A program made the position numbers and the translations under genes. The notes under the pieces are model-generated. The model did not search any database and was not told the origin of the DNA. It saw only the letters and a program-made list of their open reading frames with translations. Positions 11,316 to 23,212 of a stretch of DNA of 64,000 nucleotides are shown here, one piece after another. How positions within the stretch are numbered: the first letter of the stretch is position 1; every line of letters begins with the position of its first letter. Source of the DNA: Siphonodentalium dalli (lineage: Eukaryota; Mollusca; Scaphopoda; Gadilida; Siphonodentaliidae); assembly GCA_032622095.1 (NCBI GenBank), contig CP136069.1, positions 154,369,043-154,433,042 of the forward strand, written 5' to 3'.

Positions 11316-12374
11316 AACAGCGAGAGCGATAAGAGATTTTGACATTTTCTCCTGATCATTTTTCGGAATAAATGTTGGCAGAACATACACGTTATTGCAG
11401 TGGGCTGACGGTAACATTGTGTGATATTGACTTCTTGGAAGCCTATGTTCAATTTCGTCGCTTCGACTCAAAGCTGTCACTGTCACACCTTGTTATCGTC
11501 AATCCGCCACAATAACTTACAATAATCGAGTAAAGGTCTACTCTAGTTGAAACGTGTTACATAACAATATGATTCAGACGACACATATACGTGAATATTC
11601 TCGCTCGATGTCTGACAATCAAAACAAAACGCCGATATAATCATAATCAGGGAATAATAAGCAATTACTTCTACCCTCCTAATTTGGTAGTTGAAGGGAA
11701 GATAGCGTTGCGGATGTAAAAAGTACATACACCTCCAAGTTATCTTGTATGCAGGTGAAAGTTAATAATTAAATGCTCATAAACAGCCGCCGTACCTTTA
11801 CGTGTATTCTCAGATTAAACAGTATATATATGATCGATCACATCCGACGTACATTGTGCAATTATTCAGGATGTGCGTAATACGAAAATCAATTCGCTTT
11901 CAAGCAATCAGGATTTGATCAGACTTTAGATGGTTTCTGTGAGAATCGATTCCTGTGGGAAACTACATACCCCATGTCATATTTTCGATAAATGCAGATT
12001 GCCGAGAAAATTGATTTAAAGCGCCGTTTATATTAGCAATGTGAGACGCCCACATATATATACTATATAAGAGATACCCGAGGTGGGTATTCTGAAACAC
12101 CCTGGACGACGAGATGACGTCTGAGGCTTCTCCCAAGCCGAACATGCACGTGAGTAAAATTATAGTTTCAATGGTAGGGCGTGGCACGAAGGTAGAACTT
12201 CCATGATATATTGCCGATCATATGTCGGGGTATAGAGAATGCGATGTTTTGTATTGTTTGTTTGTTTGTTTGTTTTTTGTTTTTTGTTTGTTTTCTTTTT
12301 CTTTTTATTATATAAACTAGACATACCCGAAAACACTCATTTTGTAATAATACTAATTGTTGATATCATGTTAA
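11316..12374. other. No gene; T-rich simple sequence at 12246-12312
   Basis: Mostly non-repetitive AT-rich DNA with no supportable coding signal. A (TTTG)n-like pyrimidine tract lies near 12256-12300. Confidence 0.5.
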
Positions 12375-13130
12375 AAGCACGGGCGGCGTTTGTTGCAGAA
12401 ATATTCATATTTGTTCAAATCGCCATCAACAGATGGAATATTAAAATATATATAGTTTTGTTCATATGCCAAACACAATCAGCGGGTAAATAGTATATTA
12501 TCGTCAAGACGTACGATGGTGTACGTAAACAAGAGCCTGCTCGTGTTACATATGTTTTGCTTCTGTTTACATAACACAACGCAATTCTATTGGTTAATCA
12601 CACACAAATGATATAAACGCTCTTTATTATTTCCATATCAGGAACAGTAACAAATAACGCTCTTTATGAGGCCCCCACCCCCTACCCCCTGGAGTACGGA
12701 ATACCACATAACACAGAGGGTGGAATACGGAATACCAGTTAACAGCCAAATTTATTTTCCGGATAATTTTTCTATTGCCGTACGAACGCCGGGCATCCCG
12801 CAGTGTCCACGTCTAAAATGATATAAAATGACGATGATCGACGATTTGTATGTCAAACCGTGAATTTATTGTGACAAAAATCGCATTTTTAATATTATGA
12901 TCATTTTTTGGAAGGTCGGCGTACGAATACCGGTATTTTTTGGAATACCGAATACCTCCTAACAGAGGGGCCGGAATACGGCGTACCTCATACCAGGGCA
13001 TGGAATACGGCGTACGAAAGGGTGGGGGGGGGGGGGGGGGGGGGTGGGGGCCTCCTTTATGTTTGCCATATCCGGATCTAAACAAAAGCCAGGTTCTGTA
13101 ACGTTTTTTTGCTTTTGTTTGCATAACAAA
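12375..13130 (+). repeat. R1 repeat copy interrupted by a 385-bp element
   Basis: Positions 12375-12668 and 13054-13130 together match the R1 copy at 10580-10960. They are separated by the insertion 12669-13053. Confidence 0.8.
12669..13053. mobile_element. 385-bp hAT-like non-autonomous element with 8-bp duplication
   Basis: The ends are AGGCCCCCACCCC and GGGGTGGGGGCCT. They are flanked by TCTTTATG (12661-12668) and CCTTTATG (13054-13061). The R1 copy near 10877 shows the uninterrupted site with a single TCTTTATG. The interior repeats GGAATACGG motifs and has a G-run at 13023-13044. The 8-bp duplication suggests hAT; no transposase is present. Confidence 0.75.
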
Positions 13131-14145
13131 GGAAAACCATTTGACAACTAGAATGCACTCAGGGAGATGCCAACGTGCGCAAAAATGTAATAAACAATAA
13201 TTTCACTGTATTTTACTTAATTTATTTAATTTAATTTAATGTTAGCAAAAAAAGACAATTACCATTTCTCATTTCATCACAGATAAAAGGCAAATTACTA
13301 TATTAATCATTTAAGTAATTAAAACCAATTCCATGTTGCCGAAAGGATGAGACTTTAATATCGATTACATTTTTTTCAGCGGCATATTTTCATTTTCCGA
13401 TAGTCAAAGTTGACCAAAGGAGCAATTATAAGAAATAATTAATACCATTTGTGTAAATATTGATAGCAGCCAATACATGTATGCAACAATAAATATCAAT
13501 AATTAATCAATAATTAATCAATAACGATCATTTATGTAATAATAAACTCTTCAAACGGTGTTTGTGTCAACAAATGCGTTTTGTTTTGTATCACGTCATT
13601 CGTCGTATTTGACCCGGAACTCGGCTGAAGGTTATGCTATTCAATCTATTGTGTCGAATTACGAAATCGCGTTTTGAATGTCTCTCTTTTCCCGCACGAT
13701 AAAAAGAGGTCTTCGCACGAACCAAAATGATAAAACTTCCGAATTATAAGTAAAAATGACGAAATGAAGGAGTCTATGTTGGTCCCGAAGGAGTCTATAG
13801 ACTCTTTGATGTAGAGTTCTGATGGAGAAAATGTAGGTCGATCTATTTTTGTCATAACTCTGACGTATTTTGACCTGGGAGAACAAATCGAAATCGAGGC
13901 TCACTACGAGCATGCCAGTTTTAAATATAGAAACAGGGAATCCCGACAAATGGCGATATCGGCGACAAACAAATAATCGAAAACAACACATAAAATAAAC
14001 ATAGCAAAAACGCGGCACAGTAAAAACGTCAGAACGCCACGAGGTTTTACGTCGTTTTTGGTGACGCCATGGAGTGAAACGGAGTAGGGTGACACGAACG
14101 TACCTACGAATATGTCTGATCGCCATACTGTTGCGCGAGCGCAAG
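13131..14145. other. Unclassified segment between two R1 parts
   Basis: About 1 kb separates the first part of the second R1 copy from its tail at 14146-14295; in the reference copy these parts are only some tens of bases apart. It is probably an insertion, but no ends were resolved. Minus-strand frames of 69-230 codons here show no recognisable domain. Confidence 0.45.
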
Positions 14146-14295
14146 TAATAACATACTGTGTATACCATATTTCTGATTGATATAAGAACAAAGTACATGT
14201 ATGTATATATTTTACTATTATTTCTGTTAATGGCGGTTTTTGATGGAGGTGAATATTTTAACAGCATAGCTGCCGCCAACGACGCCCGTATCATT
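14146..14295 (+). repeat. Tail of R1 repeat
   Basis: CATACTGTGTATACCATATT through GGAGGTGAATATTTTAACAGC matches 10973-11090. Confidence 0.7.
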
Positions 14296-15524
14296 AAAGC
14301 AGCGGAACTAATATGAAATAAATGCATTTGGGAATTCAATATCAAACACAATTTCGTGCTCCAAACATGTAATTTTTTCTATATAAAAAGTAAAATAGGT
14401 ATCGTAACTATTAGCCTGGAATCCTATTTACACATTTAAGAACTTGACGTGACGGCTAATCTCACACGTTGCTTTGTATACTGATTTACGTTGGTGTTAA
14501 TGTGATATATACGCCTGAATATATCCGACGGGATGGACGTGCAACGTCAGATCTGGCCTAAACACAATTCAATGCAGGGTTGTCGGTTTTAACACCACTA
14601 AATATGCCCTTCGAATTCAACATCCTTTGATATAGTTCGATCTTTTATTTTACAAACTGAACGGGCCCCATGACACCGAATTGATACAAATCTTCCTGTG
14701 TCCTTAGCAAGGACAACAACTTAGGGGATAAATATGTTGTCTGATGTGATTTTGGGACGTGTATCGGTTTGTTTTACGATGGAAAATGCAGTTTTACAGG
14801 CGACGCGAGGAGACATCCTTTCTGAACTGTACAGAAATGTATTCTATTTCAAGCGGAAATAATTCGCACCTAAGAATTATGTGATATTTTTAAACAGAAA
14901 TTGTTTTTCTAAAAACTAAATTAAAATGAACAAGGGTTATCCTAAGTTATAATATTTTCCAATAGACTGATGTATTTCACACATTGTCTGATTGTTTGCC
15001 ACTTGGGCGTTGGGACTTTTTATTTTATTTTATAGCGATTTTTAACAAACTACTGATTTGTTGCGATCAAATTCTTACTAGGGGGTAGGGGAAGTATTTC
15101 TCTACAAATTAATACTAAAACGGTATGTATCTTTTCAAACTCAGTTTCAATCAAACGGTATATAATAAGTGTCCGTACAGTGTGTGAACTTAGGCATGAA
15201 TAACGTAATTCCACTATGAACAATGTCGATGTTTTTCCATGATTTTCACGAGAACATAGGTCAGGAGAGTTTTCTATAACAATACACGAGTATTTGGATG
15301 TCTATTGGTTGTCAATGCTCACATGTTTCGAGGCCGATTTTTGTTTACATGTTTTCAATATGGCCGCCAAAATTAAATATCTGACCTGGTAAATTTCAAT
15401 TCGCAAATAATCAGGAAGTTTATGAGTTATTAAGTCGTGTGATATGTCACTCTAATGGTAATTTAGTATTCCTTATTTGTTGCTATGAATCAAATTCATA
15501 TATTTAAAATGGCCGCCAAAATGG
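14296..15524. other. No gene recognised
   Basis: AT-rich sequence. Scattered ATGGCCGCCAAAAT motifs (about 15359 and 15508) belong to the arm family of the following inverted repeat. Confidence 0.5.
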
Positions 15525-16469
15525 TCGCCGAAATCTTATAGTTCAGTTTCTGTTGTTTGGAACTGGTTGAAAATTGTGACTTTATTTTGAATTTGTTATA
15601 TTAAGTGATCTGTGGGGGCAATGAAATAAGCAATTATTGGGGTCCTAGCCCGTTCCGATCCCTCAAAAATTTGATTTTACAGAGAAAAAAATCACAGTTG
15701 GCTTTCTATTCATATTTCAACAAGAAATGAGCAGAACTGTGGAATGTAACTGAGGAATACCACAACTCATGAATATTCTAACATGGGAACAAAAATTGTA
15801 ACTTTGGCTCAAAATGGCCACTAAAATGGCCGCCAAAATGTGGAAAATGATAGATATTGCCCCAGTGTGTCCTGCTGCAATCGCTTACAAGTTGTGGTTG
15901 GTGAATAAAATTGGCTATTCTACCTTCTATATATTGAATATTAACATGTCTGATGCACTTTGGTTACTAGTTACAATTATAACCAAGACATTACCATAAA
16001 TATTGGATTTTTCTATTACTAAAAAATTGGCAAAACAGTATTCAAGATGGCTTCCAAAATGGCAACTTATTTGGGTAAAAAGTAGATTTTTCACATAAAT
16101 CCGGAACATAATTCTCTGCGGTTCCGAAAAGGTAGCAAAATGTGACCCATTTGGTTGTTAGACATGTTAGTTAATCGACTGACACTATATTCTAATATGG
16201 TTGTCCCGGTACATTATGAGGCATGACAAATTTAATTTTAAATTATGCAGTATGCACAGGAATTGTGCCAAAAAAGTCTGTTTGGTTGCTGTTTTTGAAA
16301 GGAAATGAGCAGAATTGTTAAACGGACCTGCGATTGACATAATATATGGCTACTCTAGCATAAAATATATATCAACTGTTGTCAGGGAAATCGTTTAACA
16401 GTTCCTCCTCTGACATGACCTCTCTATGGATTAACATATCGTTGAGTTACTGTTAAAAGTGATAGCCAC

Positions 16470-18110
16470 CCAAGGTACACATGTACAACCCACCCATGAC
16501 CATACAGTCACTCCATATACACATAAACACCACACAGATGACAATATAGTAGCTCACTGTATACACATACAACTCACCCATGACCGCACATCAAATTTGT
16601 GTATACCCATACACACCACACATGACCATACACCCAATAGTAGCAATGCAGGCACACCAAGTATACTTCTATTGACCTCAACATTGGCCATGCAGTTCCA
16701 CACTATGGCCAAATAGCCACTGAAGATATACATATACACCGCACACACGACCATAGTGATCCAATGTATACATTTGCACCTAACCATCGGTCATATAGAC
16801 ACTCGCTTTATACATTACCCCCTCACCAAGACCATACAGCCACACTCGTGTATACCCGGGAAACCCCACACAGCCATGAGTCACCATACAGGCACACCAT
16901 GTAATCCCCTGCACCCGACCCACGGACATATAGTCACTCCCTGTATAGCTATTTACCACATTCATGATCATACAGTCAATAATTGTATACCCATCCACCT
17001 TACAAGTGGCTATACGGTCCCTCCCTGTATATATATTCACCACGTATGCAAAATAGCCACTCAAGATATACACCCCACCCTTGACCATTGAGTCACTCCA
17101 GGTATACATATGCACCTCATCAATCGTTTTATACCCATGCCCCTCATCCATGACCATACAGCCACACTTGTGTATACCTGTAAACATCACGCATGGCAAC
17201 GCAGCAATGAATCACCATACATGCACACCCGTGTACTCATACACCTGACACATGACCATATTGTCACCCCCTGTAAACCTATTCACCACATTCATCATAA
17301 TAGAGTCACTCCTTGTTCACCTATTCACCTCACCATTGACCACACAGTCACTGCCTGTATACCGACTCACCATACCCATGGCAATATAGCCACTCGATAT
17401 ACATATACACCCACCCAGATGCACCAATACCCCGCACACATGGCCACTCACACCTTATTGACTTGCATATACACACACATGACAATTCAACCACTCGCTG
17501 TATACTCACACACACCATCCGTGATCACAAAGCTACTCTCTGAGTCCATGTATATCTATACACCTACCAATGACAATATACACCCCTGACATATATTAAT
17601 ATGCACCCCACCCATTAACTATATACCCACACGCTCAACAACGACGGCACAGCTATACCCAATGCATACATATACACTTAACGCATTGTCGTAATGTCAT
17701 TACATGTACACTTACTCGTATACACATTAACCATATCCATTTAACCAATCCCTGTTGCACTCACGAAAAAACAGAAAACAGATGGGTGACAATACATCCA
17801 TCCAAGATACACATGTACATCCCACCATGACCGTCACTCCATATATACATAAACAACACACCACATCAATGCCCATACAGCCACATCATGTATACATGTA
17901 CATCCATACATAACCATACAGTCACTCCCAATATAGATATTCACCTCGCACATGATCAAACACCCTCTACTTGTATACATATACATCTCACAATGGACAT
18001 TCCACCATGACCATATAGTAACTCATTGTATACATATTCACATAATTCATGACCACAAAATAACTCCCCTATTCACTGCACTTACACGTGACCATACAGT
18101 ACCTAACAAT
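16470..18110. repeat. Degenerate satellite, unit about 42-43 bp
   Basis: A CATGACCATACAG...GTATACATATACAC consensus recurs about every 42-43 bp (for example CATGACC near 16495, 16579 and 16622). The units are highly divergent. Frames read through it are His/Thr/Pro-rich artefacts. Confidence 0.8.
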
Positions 18111-18578
18111 AGCCACAGATTATGGTTCATCTCAGTTCCGTTTCAAAGTTCTGCCCATTTGCTTTAAACCATATTTCCAGAATCCCAAAAGAGGTTCTCA
18201 GCAAAATTCCATGTTGCAACTTTAAAATTAATTTGTCATGCCCCATAAGGAACTGATACAACCAGAAAATTACCAGATATAATAATTAGTTGTCAGTTGA
18301 TTACCTAACATATATAATAACCAAGTGGGTCACAATATGCTAACTTATTTGGTACAGCAGAGAATACTGTTTCGGATATATGTTTTTTTCATCCAAGTGG
18401 GTTGCAATTTTGAAAACCGTCTTGAGTCTACAACACATTAAAAATAGATCAAAAACAATAAGCACCTCGCATACCAAAGTTAGTTTCATCTTACTTTAAA
18501 GATGGTCCAAACCTGCTCGAAAAATGAATTTTTACAGATATTTATGTCAAGTTTGTGTTAGCAAAAATCCAATATTTC

Positions 18579-20071
18579 CAGGGGGGGGGGGGGGGGGTCG
18601 GAAAAAATTTCCAGGCACGTATGATCATTTTAATTTTTTCCGGCCTCGGGGGACCCACCCACCCAATTTCTTCCGTTTCAGACCTTTTTTTCCAGGCAAT
18701 TTTGGACACCCACCCTTTTTTTGCGGTCAGTTTTGGACACCCACCCCCCTAAATTTGAGAAAATTTTCAACTGAGCAACCAAATAGCTGATTATCCTGCA
18801 TTATCATAATTTATTGCGCGATATTTGAAAAGAACAGTGCATAATGAGATAACGATACTATTTGAATTTATCATATAAGTGTCATTAATCAAGAGATGTG
18901 TCAACATAATCACATTTCTAGGGATATATAGGCAGAGTGCCAAAGTTTTTATTAACATTCATTTTCATAATATATAGTCACATGATCTAGTCACATAATC
19001 ACATTTGAGTATTCTACAGAATACATGGTACCGGTACAACAAATTTCAGATTATTTGATATTTTGATATTTGCTATGTGATATACAGTAATGTCCTAATT
19101 AATTGTCTCCATAACCACAGCAAAATAATGGGTAATTTTTCAGGATTTAGTTGGAAATATGGCTTGTTGTCATTCATCGGAAAGCTCTCCCCTGAAAAAT
19201 TACCCATTATTCTGCTGTGGTTATGGAGTCGTTTAATTAGGGCATTACTGTATTGCTGGAACCAAATTGTTTATCAAAACATGTGGAAATACAACTGTTC
19301 ATCCCAGTTTATCCCAGTTTGAAGAATAATGCTAATACCAAACACAACCATGATATACCCGCGTGACTCTTCATGGTGCATCTCAGAAACCAGAACTGAG
19401 GAAACATGTTATAGCGTGTAATGGCAGGCTGGTAGCCACTGCCTGAAGTAATAGGCTTCGTAATAATTGGGAATAATATGGATGGATAGCCCAATCTCAC
19501 TTCTTTTTTGCTCACGATATCAGTGACGATAAAATCTTTGTCACTGTGATCAACATTACAAGCTGATCCACATTAACTTGGAAAACAATTTGAAATTGTT
19601 CAAGCTGGCCTTCAATTTATTTGTTAAGATTTTATGTTTTATGTTGTCAAAAGTCTATTTTATTCCATTATTTATTATATCTTTATTTCCATGTCATATA
19701 TGGTCAAATGTGCTTTCATTTTATTGCTTATTTTCAGCTGAGTTCTGCATAGTTATTCTTATTTTGTTGTATCAGTAGATGGAATCCTGATTAAATTTAA
19801 TTTTCCAATAGCGCAGTTTCTAGTTCTGTCAAGTTGAATTTGGGTTATTGTTGGCCATTGTGCAACTGATCCAACTTCTGATAACCTCTATATATAGTAT
19901 AGCATTACTATTAACTATATATAATCTGTTTCTGTTCAAAACACATCAAAATAAGACTCAATAGCAGGAGTGGAAAACAATTTTGGCATATGGAAAAAAC
20001 TGCTTTTTGGACCCGAGAGACGCCCACCCACCCCATCATACGTGCCTGGAATTTTTTCCGACCCCCCCCTG
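18579..20071. mobile_element. hAT-like element with CAGGGG...CCCCTG ends
   Basis: The left end CAGGGG(G)n TCGGAAAAAATTTCC mirrors the right end GGAATTTTTTCCGACCCCCCC then TG. It is flanked by ATATTTC (18572-18578 and 20072-20078). The paralogous unit at about 20739-20770 shows the unoccupied site AAAATCCAATATTTCTGG, confirming the insertion. No transposase frame; a Tc1/mariner-type MITE is nested inside. Confidence 0.8.
19083..19252. mobile_element. Tc1/mariner-type MITE (TA target), copy 1
   Basis: TACAGTAATGTCCTAATTAA at the left is matched in reverse by TTAATTAGGGCATTACTGTA at the right. Internal arms include CCATAACCACAGCA and AATGGGTAATTTTTCAGG. A related copy is at 42098-42209. Confidence 0.8.
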
Positions 20072-20079
20072 ATATTTCT

Positions 20080-21360
20080 GGTAATTTCAGTGGTTACACT
20101 ACTAACCATTACATAAGGTGAATCAGAATGTTAGTTTTCAATGGATATAAGGCAGAATATCCCATTTTATTCATCAACAACAACGTGTACGCGATTGCAA
20201 GGCACGCTGGGGCAATATCTACAAATTTCCATATTTTGGCGGCCATTTTGAGCCAAAGTAACACGTTTTGTTTCATGAGATGGAATATTCATGGGTAATG
20301 ATCTGGCTCACTTACATAACACATTTCTACTCATTCTTTGTTGAAATATGACTAAAATCACAATTGTGATTTTTTTTTGGTGAACTTTTATACTGCGTTC
20401 TGTAAACTCAATTTTGTTAGGGATCGGAAGGAGCCAGGAACCCGACAATTACGTGTTTTAGTGCCCAATGCTCAGTTAATATAAAATACAAAAAAAAAAT
20501 CTCAACCAGTTCCAAACAGCAGAAACTGATTTAGAAGATCCGCATTGGGGGCGGTCTACATGCAGCGCAAGATCTAATTTCATTTGGAGGGGACTTCAAG
20601 CAGACGACAGACATGCGAAAAAATAATCCAAGAGGAGAATGGTTCATATATATTCATGGGTGGGAACTGTTCAGACAGTAAATATATTGTGATTGAAAGG
20701 TGAATTTTTACCGATCTTTATGTCAGTTTGTGAGCGTAAAATCCAATATTTCTGGTTATTTCAGTGGTTACACTACTAACAATTAAACAAGGTGAATCAG
20801 CATGTTAGTTTTCAGTGGATATAAGGAAGAATATTCCATTTTATTCATCAACGACAACGTGTAAGCGATTGCAGGGCACGCTGAGGCAATATCTACAATT
20901 TTCCTTATTTTGGCATCCATTTTGAGCCAAAGTAACACTTTAGGTTTCATGAGTTGGAATATTCATGGGCATTGGTGTGCCTCACTTAGGCCTACATAAC
21001 ACATTTCTACTCATTCTATGTTGAAATATGACTAAAATCCCAATTTTATACTGCGTTCTTTAAACTCAAATTTGTTGAGGGATCGGAAGGGTCTAGGACC
21101 CCAACAATTACGTGTTTTATTGCATCAATGATCTGTTAATGTAAAAATACAAAATAAATCACAATTATCAACCAGTTCCAAACAGCAGAAACTGATTTAG
21201 AAGATCCGCATGGGGGGTGTTCTACGTGCAGCGCAAGATCTATGTTCATTTCGAGGGGACTTCAAGCAGACGACAGACATGCGAAAAAATAATCCAAGTG
21301 GAGAATGGTTCATATATATTCATGGGTGGGAACTGTTCAGACAGTAACTATATTGTGATT
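20080..21360 (+). repeat. Tandem duplication, unit about 680 bp
   Basis: The block beginning TTTCAGTGGTTACACTACTA (about 20086) recurs at about 20758. Both copies end near CAGACGACAGACATGCGAAA and CATGGGTGGGAACTGTTCAG. The copies differ by substitutions and small indels. Confidence 0.8.
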
Positions 21361-22238
21361 TGCAATTTGCCGCACACTGGCATCAAAAAATTGCGAATGT
21401 GTTGAAAATGAGCCTACAAAATGTCACACAGTTCTTAATTGATATAATCTCTTCAGGAACACATTGTTTCCTCGAAAAATGATAGGAGTGTTTTAGATAT
21501 CACGGTGGATATCTTCCGTGCAGTAACGCACTATTATTAAATATTACCCGATGCGCGTTCAACTCATCGTCAATACCACAACAAGGCCATTATATAGCGA
21601 ACACATTCGGCAAGAGACGAATTATGAATGAAATTGATTAAACCACAACAGTGATATACTATCAAGACGACAAAATTGGAAACAAAATCCTGCGCAATTT
21701 TCGGTGTAGAATTTTCACGGCGATCATAGTTTGTCATCATCTGCACTATCTTCTTATTAGTATGTATTGTCATTATCATCATTGTCATCATGATGGACGG
21801 GTATATATGTTTCCCGTTTGCACAACTAGGCTGTCGATTAAATTGTTACTTCAACTGTTAATATAGTATATATTCACGCCTATATAAACAACTCGAATGA
21901 CGTTGATTGTACTCTTTGCAGCGTGTGCATGCATGTCCCGTCGATTCTACTAATATCTTTGTTATCAATGTCTCACGAGATTGGGTACGAAAATAGAGGT
22001 ACGATCGATTAGATTATGTCGCAAACGCAATCGTATGTTCTCTCGATAGGTCACGGTGCTCTGGGATAATTACACGGTGTTCAGGCATGTAATTCGTCAT
22101 TCTCAGATAAGAACAGCTCACCTTCCACGTAAGGAAATCTCTAAAACAGATTATGAGAATAATCGGGTTATCTTCTAATGAATGCTGTCACCAATATCGA
22201 ACGTTAGATTATGTGAGCTCAGACGAGATCAGCATGTC
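21361..22238. other. No gene recognised
   Basis: AT-rich DNA with a short CATCATTGTCATCATGATGG stretch near 21777. Confidence 0.5.
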
Positions 22239-23212
22239 GTTTAGATGTACTGAGGCCGGGTGGGGGGGGGGGGGGGGTCGGAAAATTGTTTCAGGCACAT
22301 ATGCTGATTTTTTACTTTCGACCCTTGTTGGGACCCACCCACCCCCTTTTAACACTAAAACAGAGATTTGCGGGGGGGGGGGGGAAATTCACTGTAAAAA
22401 GCTGTATATGAATTTCTGTGCATAAAATTTGCCATGGATGTTACCATTGACATGTAAATAGGAACGAGTCATTTCCAAATTTGCAACAAAATACAACACG
22501 ATAACTGCCTGAAGTCAGTTTAGCAGTTAGAATTACATTATTTCTCTTATTCTAAGGTGTTTTAAGCCAAACTCATTGCAAAAACAGTAAAAAAACGTGC
22601 AGGAAATTGTTTTTTGAGTTGCGAAAAAATTTGCTTGTTGGTCCTATCGACCACCCATCCACCCGGCATACGTGCCCGGAAAAATACCCCCCCCCGGAGG
22701 CGACTAATTTTTTCACCCTGATGAAAATCTCAGTTCCTCGCAGACATTCAATTCACTTCACTTGATGCTACTGATCTACATTCATGGTAAACCAGACATC
22801 TTTCTGAAATATAGGTACTGTCATGGACCATCATACAGGGCGACTTGGGACACATCTTCTCCCTAAAATATGTCCCATCTCCCTATTTTGTCCCATACCA
22901 GGAGAGGTGACCTCTCTCATTTACCAATAGCATCTTTAAAGAATATTTACTGATTATAGTCGTATTCTTACTCAATATATGGTTTTAAAAATGGGCTCTT
23001 GTATCGAATAATACGTATTTGATCATAGAAGAGATGTAATTCATGAGTCAGAACCATTAAGTCATATATTAAAAGCACGGATGGCGTTCGTTGCAGAAAT
23101 GTGCGTATTTGTTCAAATCGCCATCAACAGAAGGAATATTAACATATATAAAGTTTTGTTCATATGCCAAACATAATCAGCGCGTAAATAGTCTATTGTT
23201 GTCAAGACTACG
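22239..23212 (+). repeat. Direct repeat A1, 5' flank of truncated LINE
   Basis: GTTTAGATGTACTGAGG through GTTGTCAAGACTACG is almost identical to 26567-27528 (roughly ten substitutions plus G-run and small indel differences). It holds a G-run bounded element (about 22256-22699) and the start of an R1 copy that is cut off at 23212 by the LINE. Confidence 0.9.

Larger units (their letters stand above)
15525..21200. mobile_element. Large inverted-repeat structure with a satellite in the loop
   Basis: The left arm (about 15525-16400) is matched in reverse by the right arm (about 18200-21200). Examples are TCTCTGCGGTTCCGAAAAGG/CAAAATGTGACCCATTTGG at 16114-16154 against 18325-18365, and TTTGGAACTGGTTGA near 15556 against 20500 and 21170. 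The right arm is enlarged by a hAT-like insertion (18579-20071) and a tandem duplication (20080-21360). The arms are divergent, so it is old. No transposase seen. Confidence 0.65.

Noticed and set aside
13659-14351. 230-codon minus-strand frame
   Set aside because: No domain, unlikely composition, and part of it runs across a dispersed repeat (14146-14295).
16459-17589. His/Thr/Pro-rich frames
   Set aside because: Products of the ~42-bp satellite.
23091-23212. ATG-initiated N-terminus of the LINE ORF
   Set aside because: This stretch is part of the A1/R1 repeat (the same codons occur at 27407 without the LINE), so the start is fortuitous.
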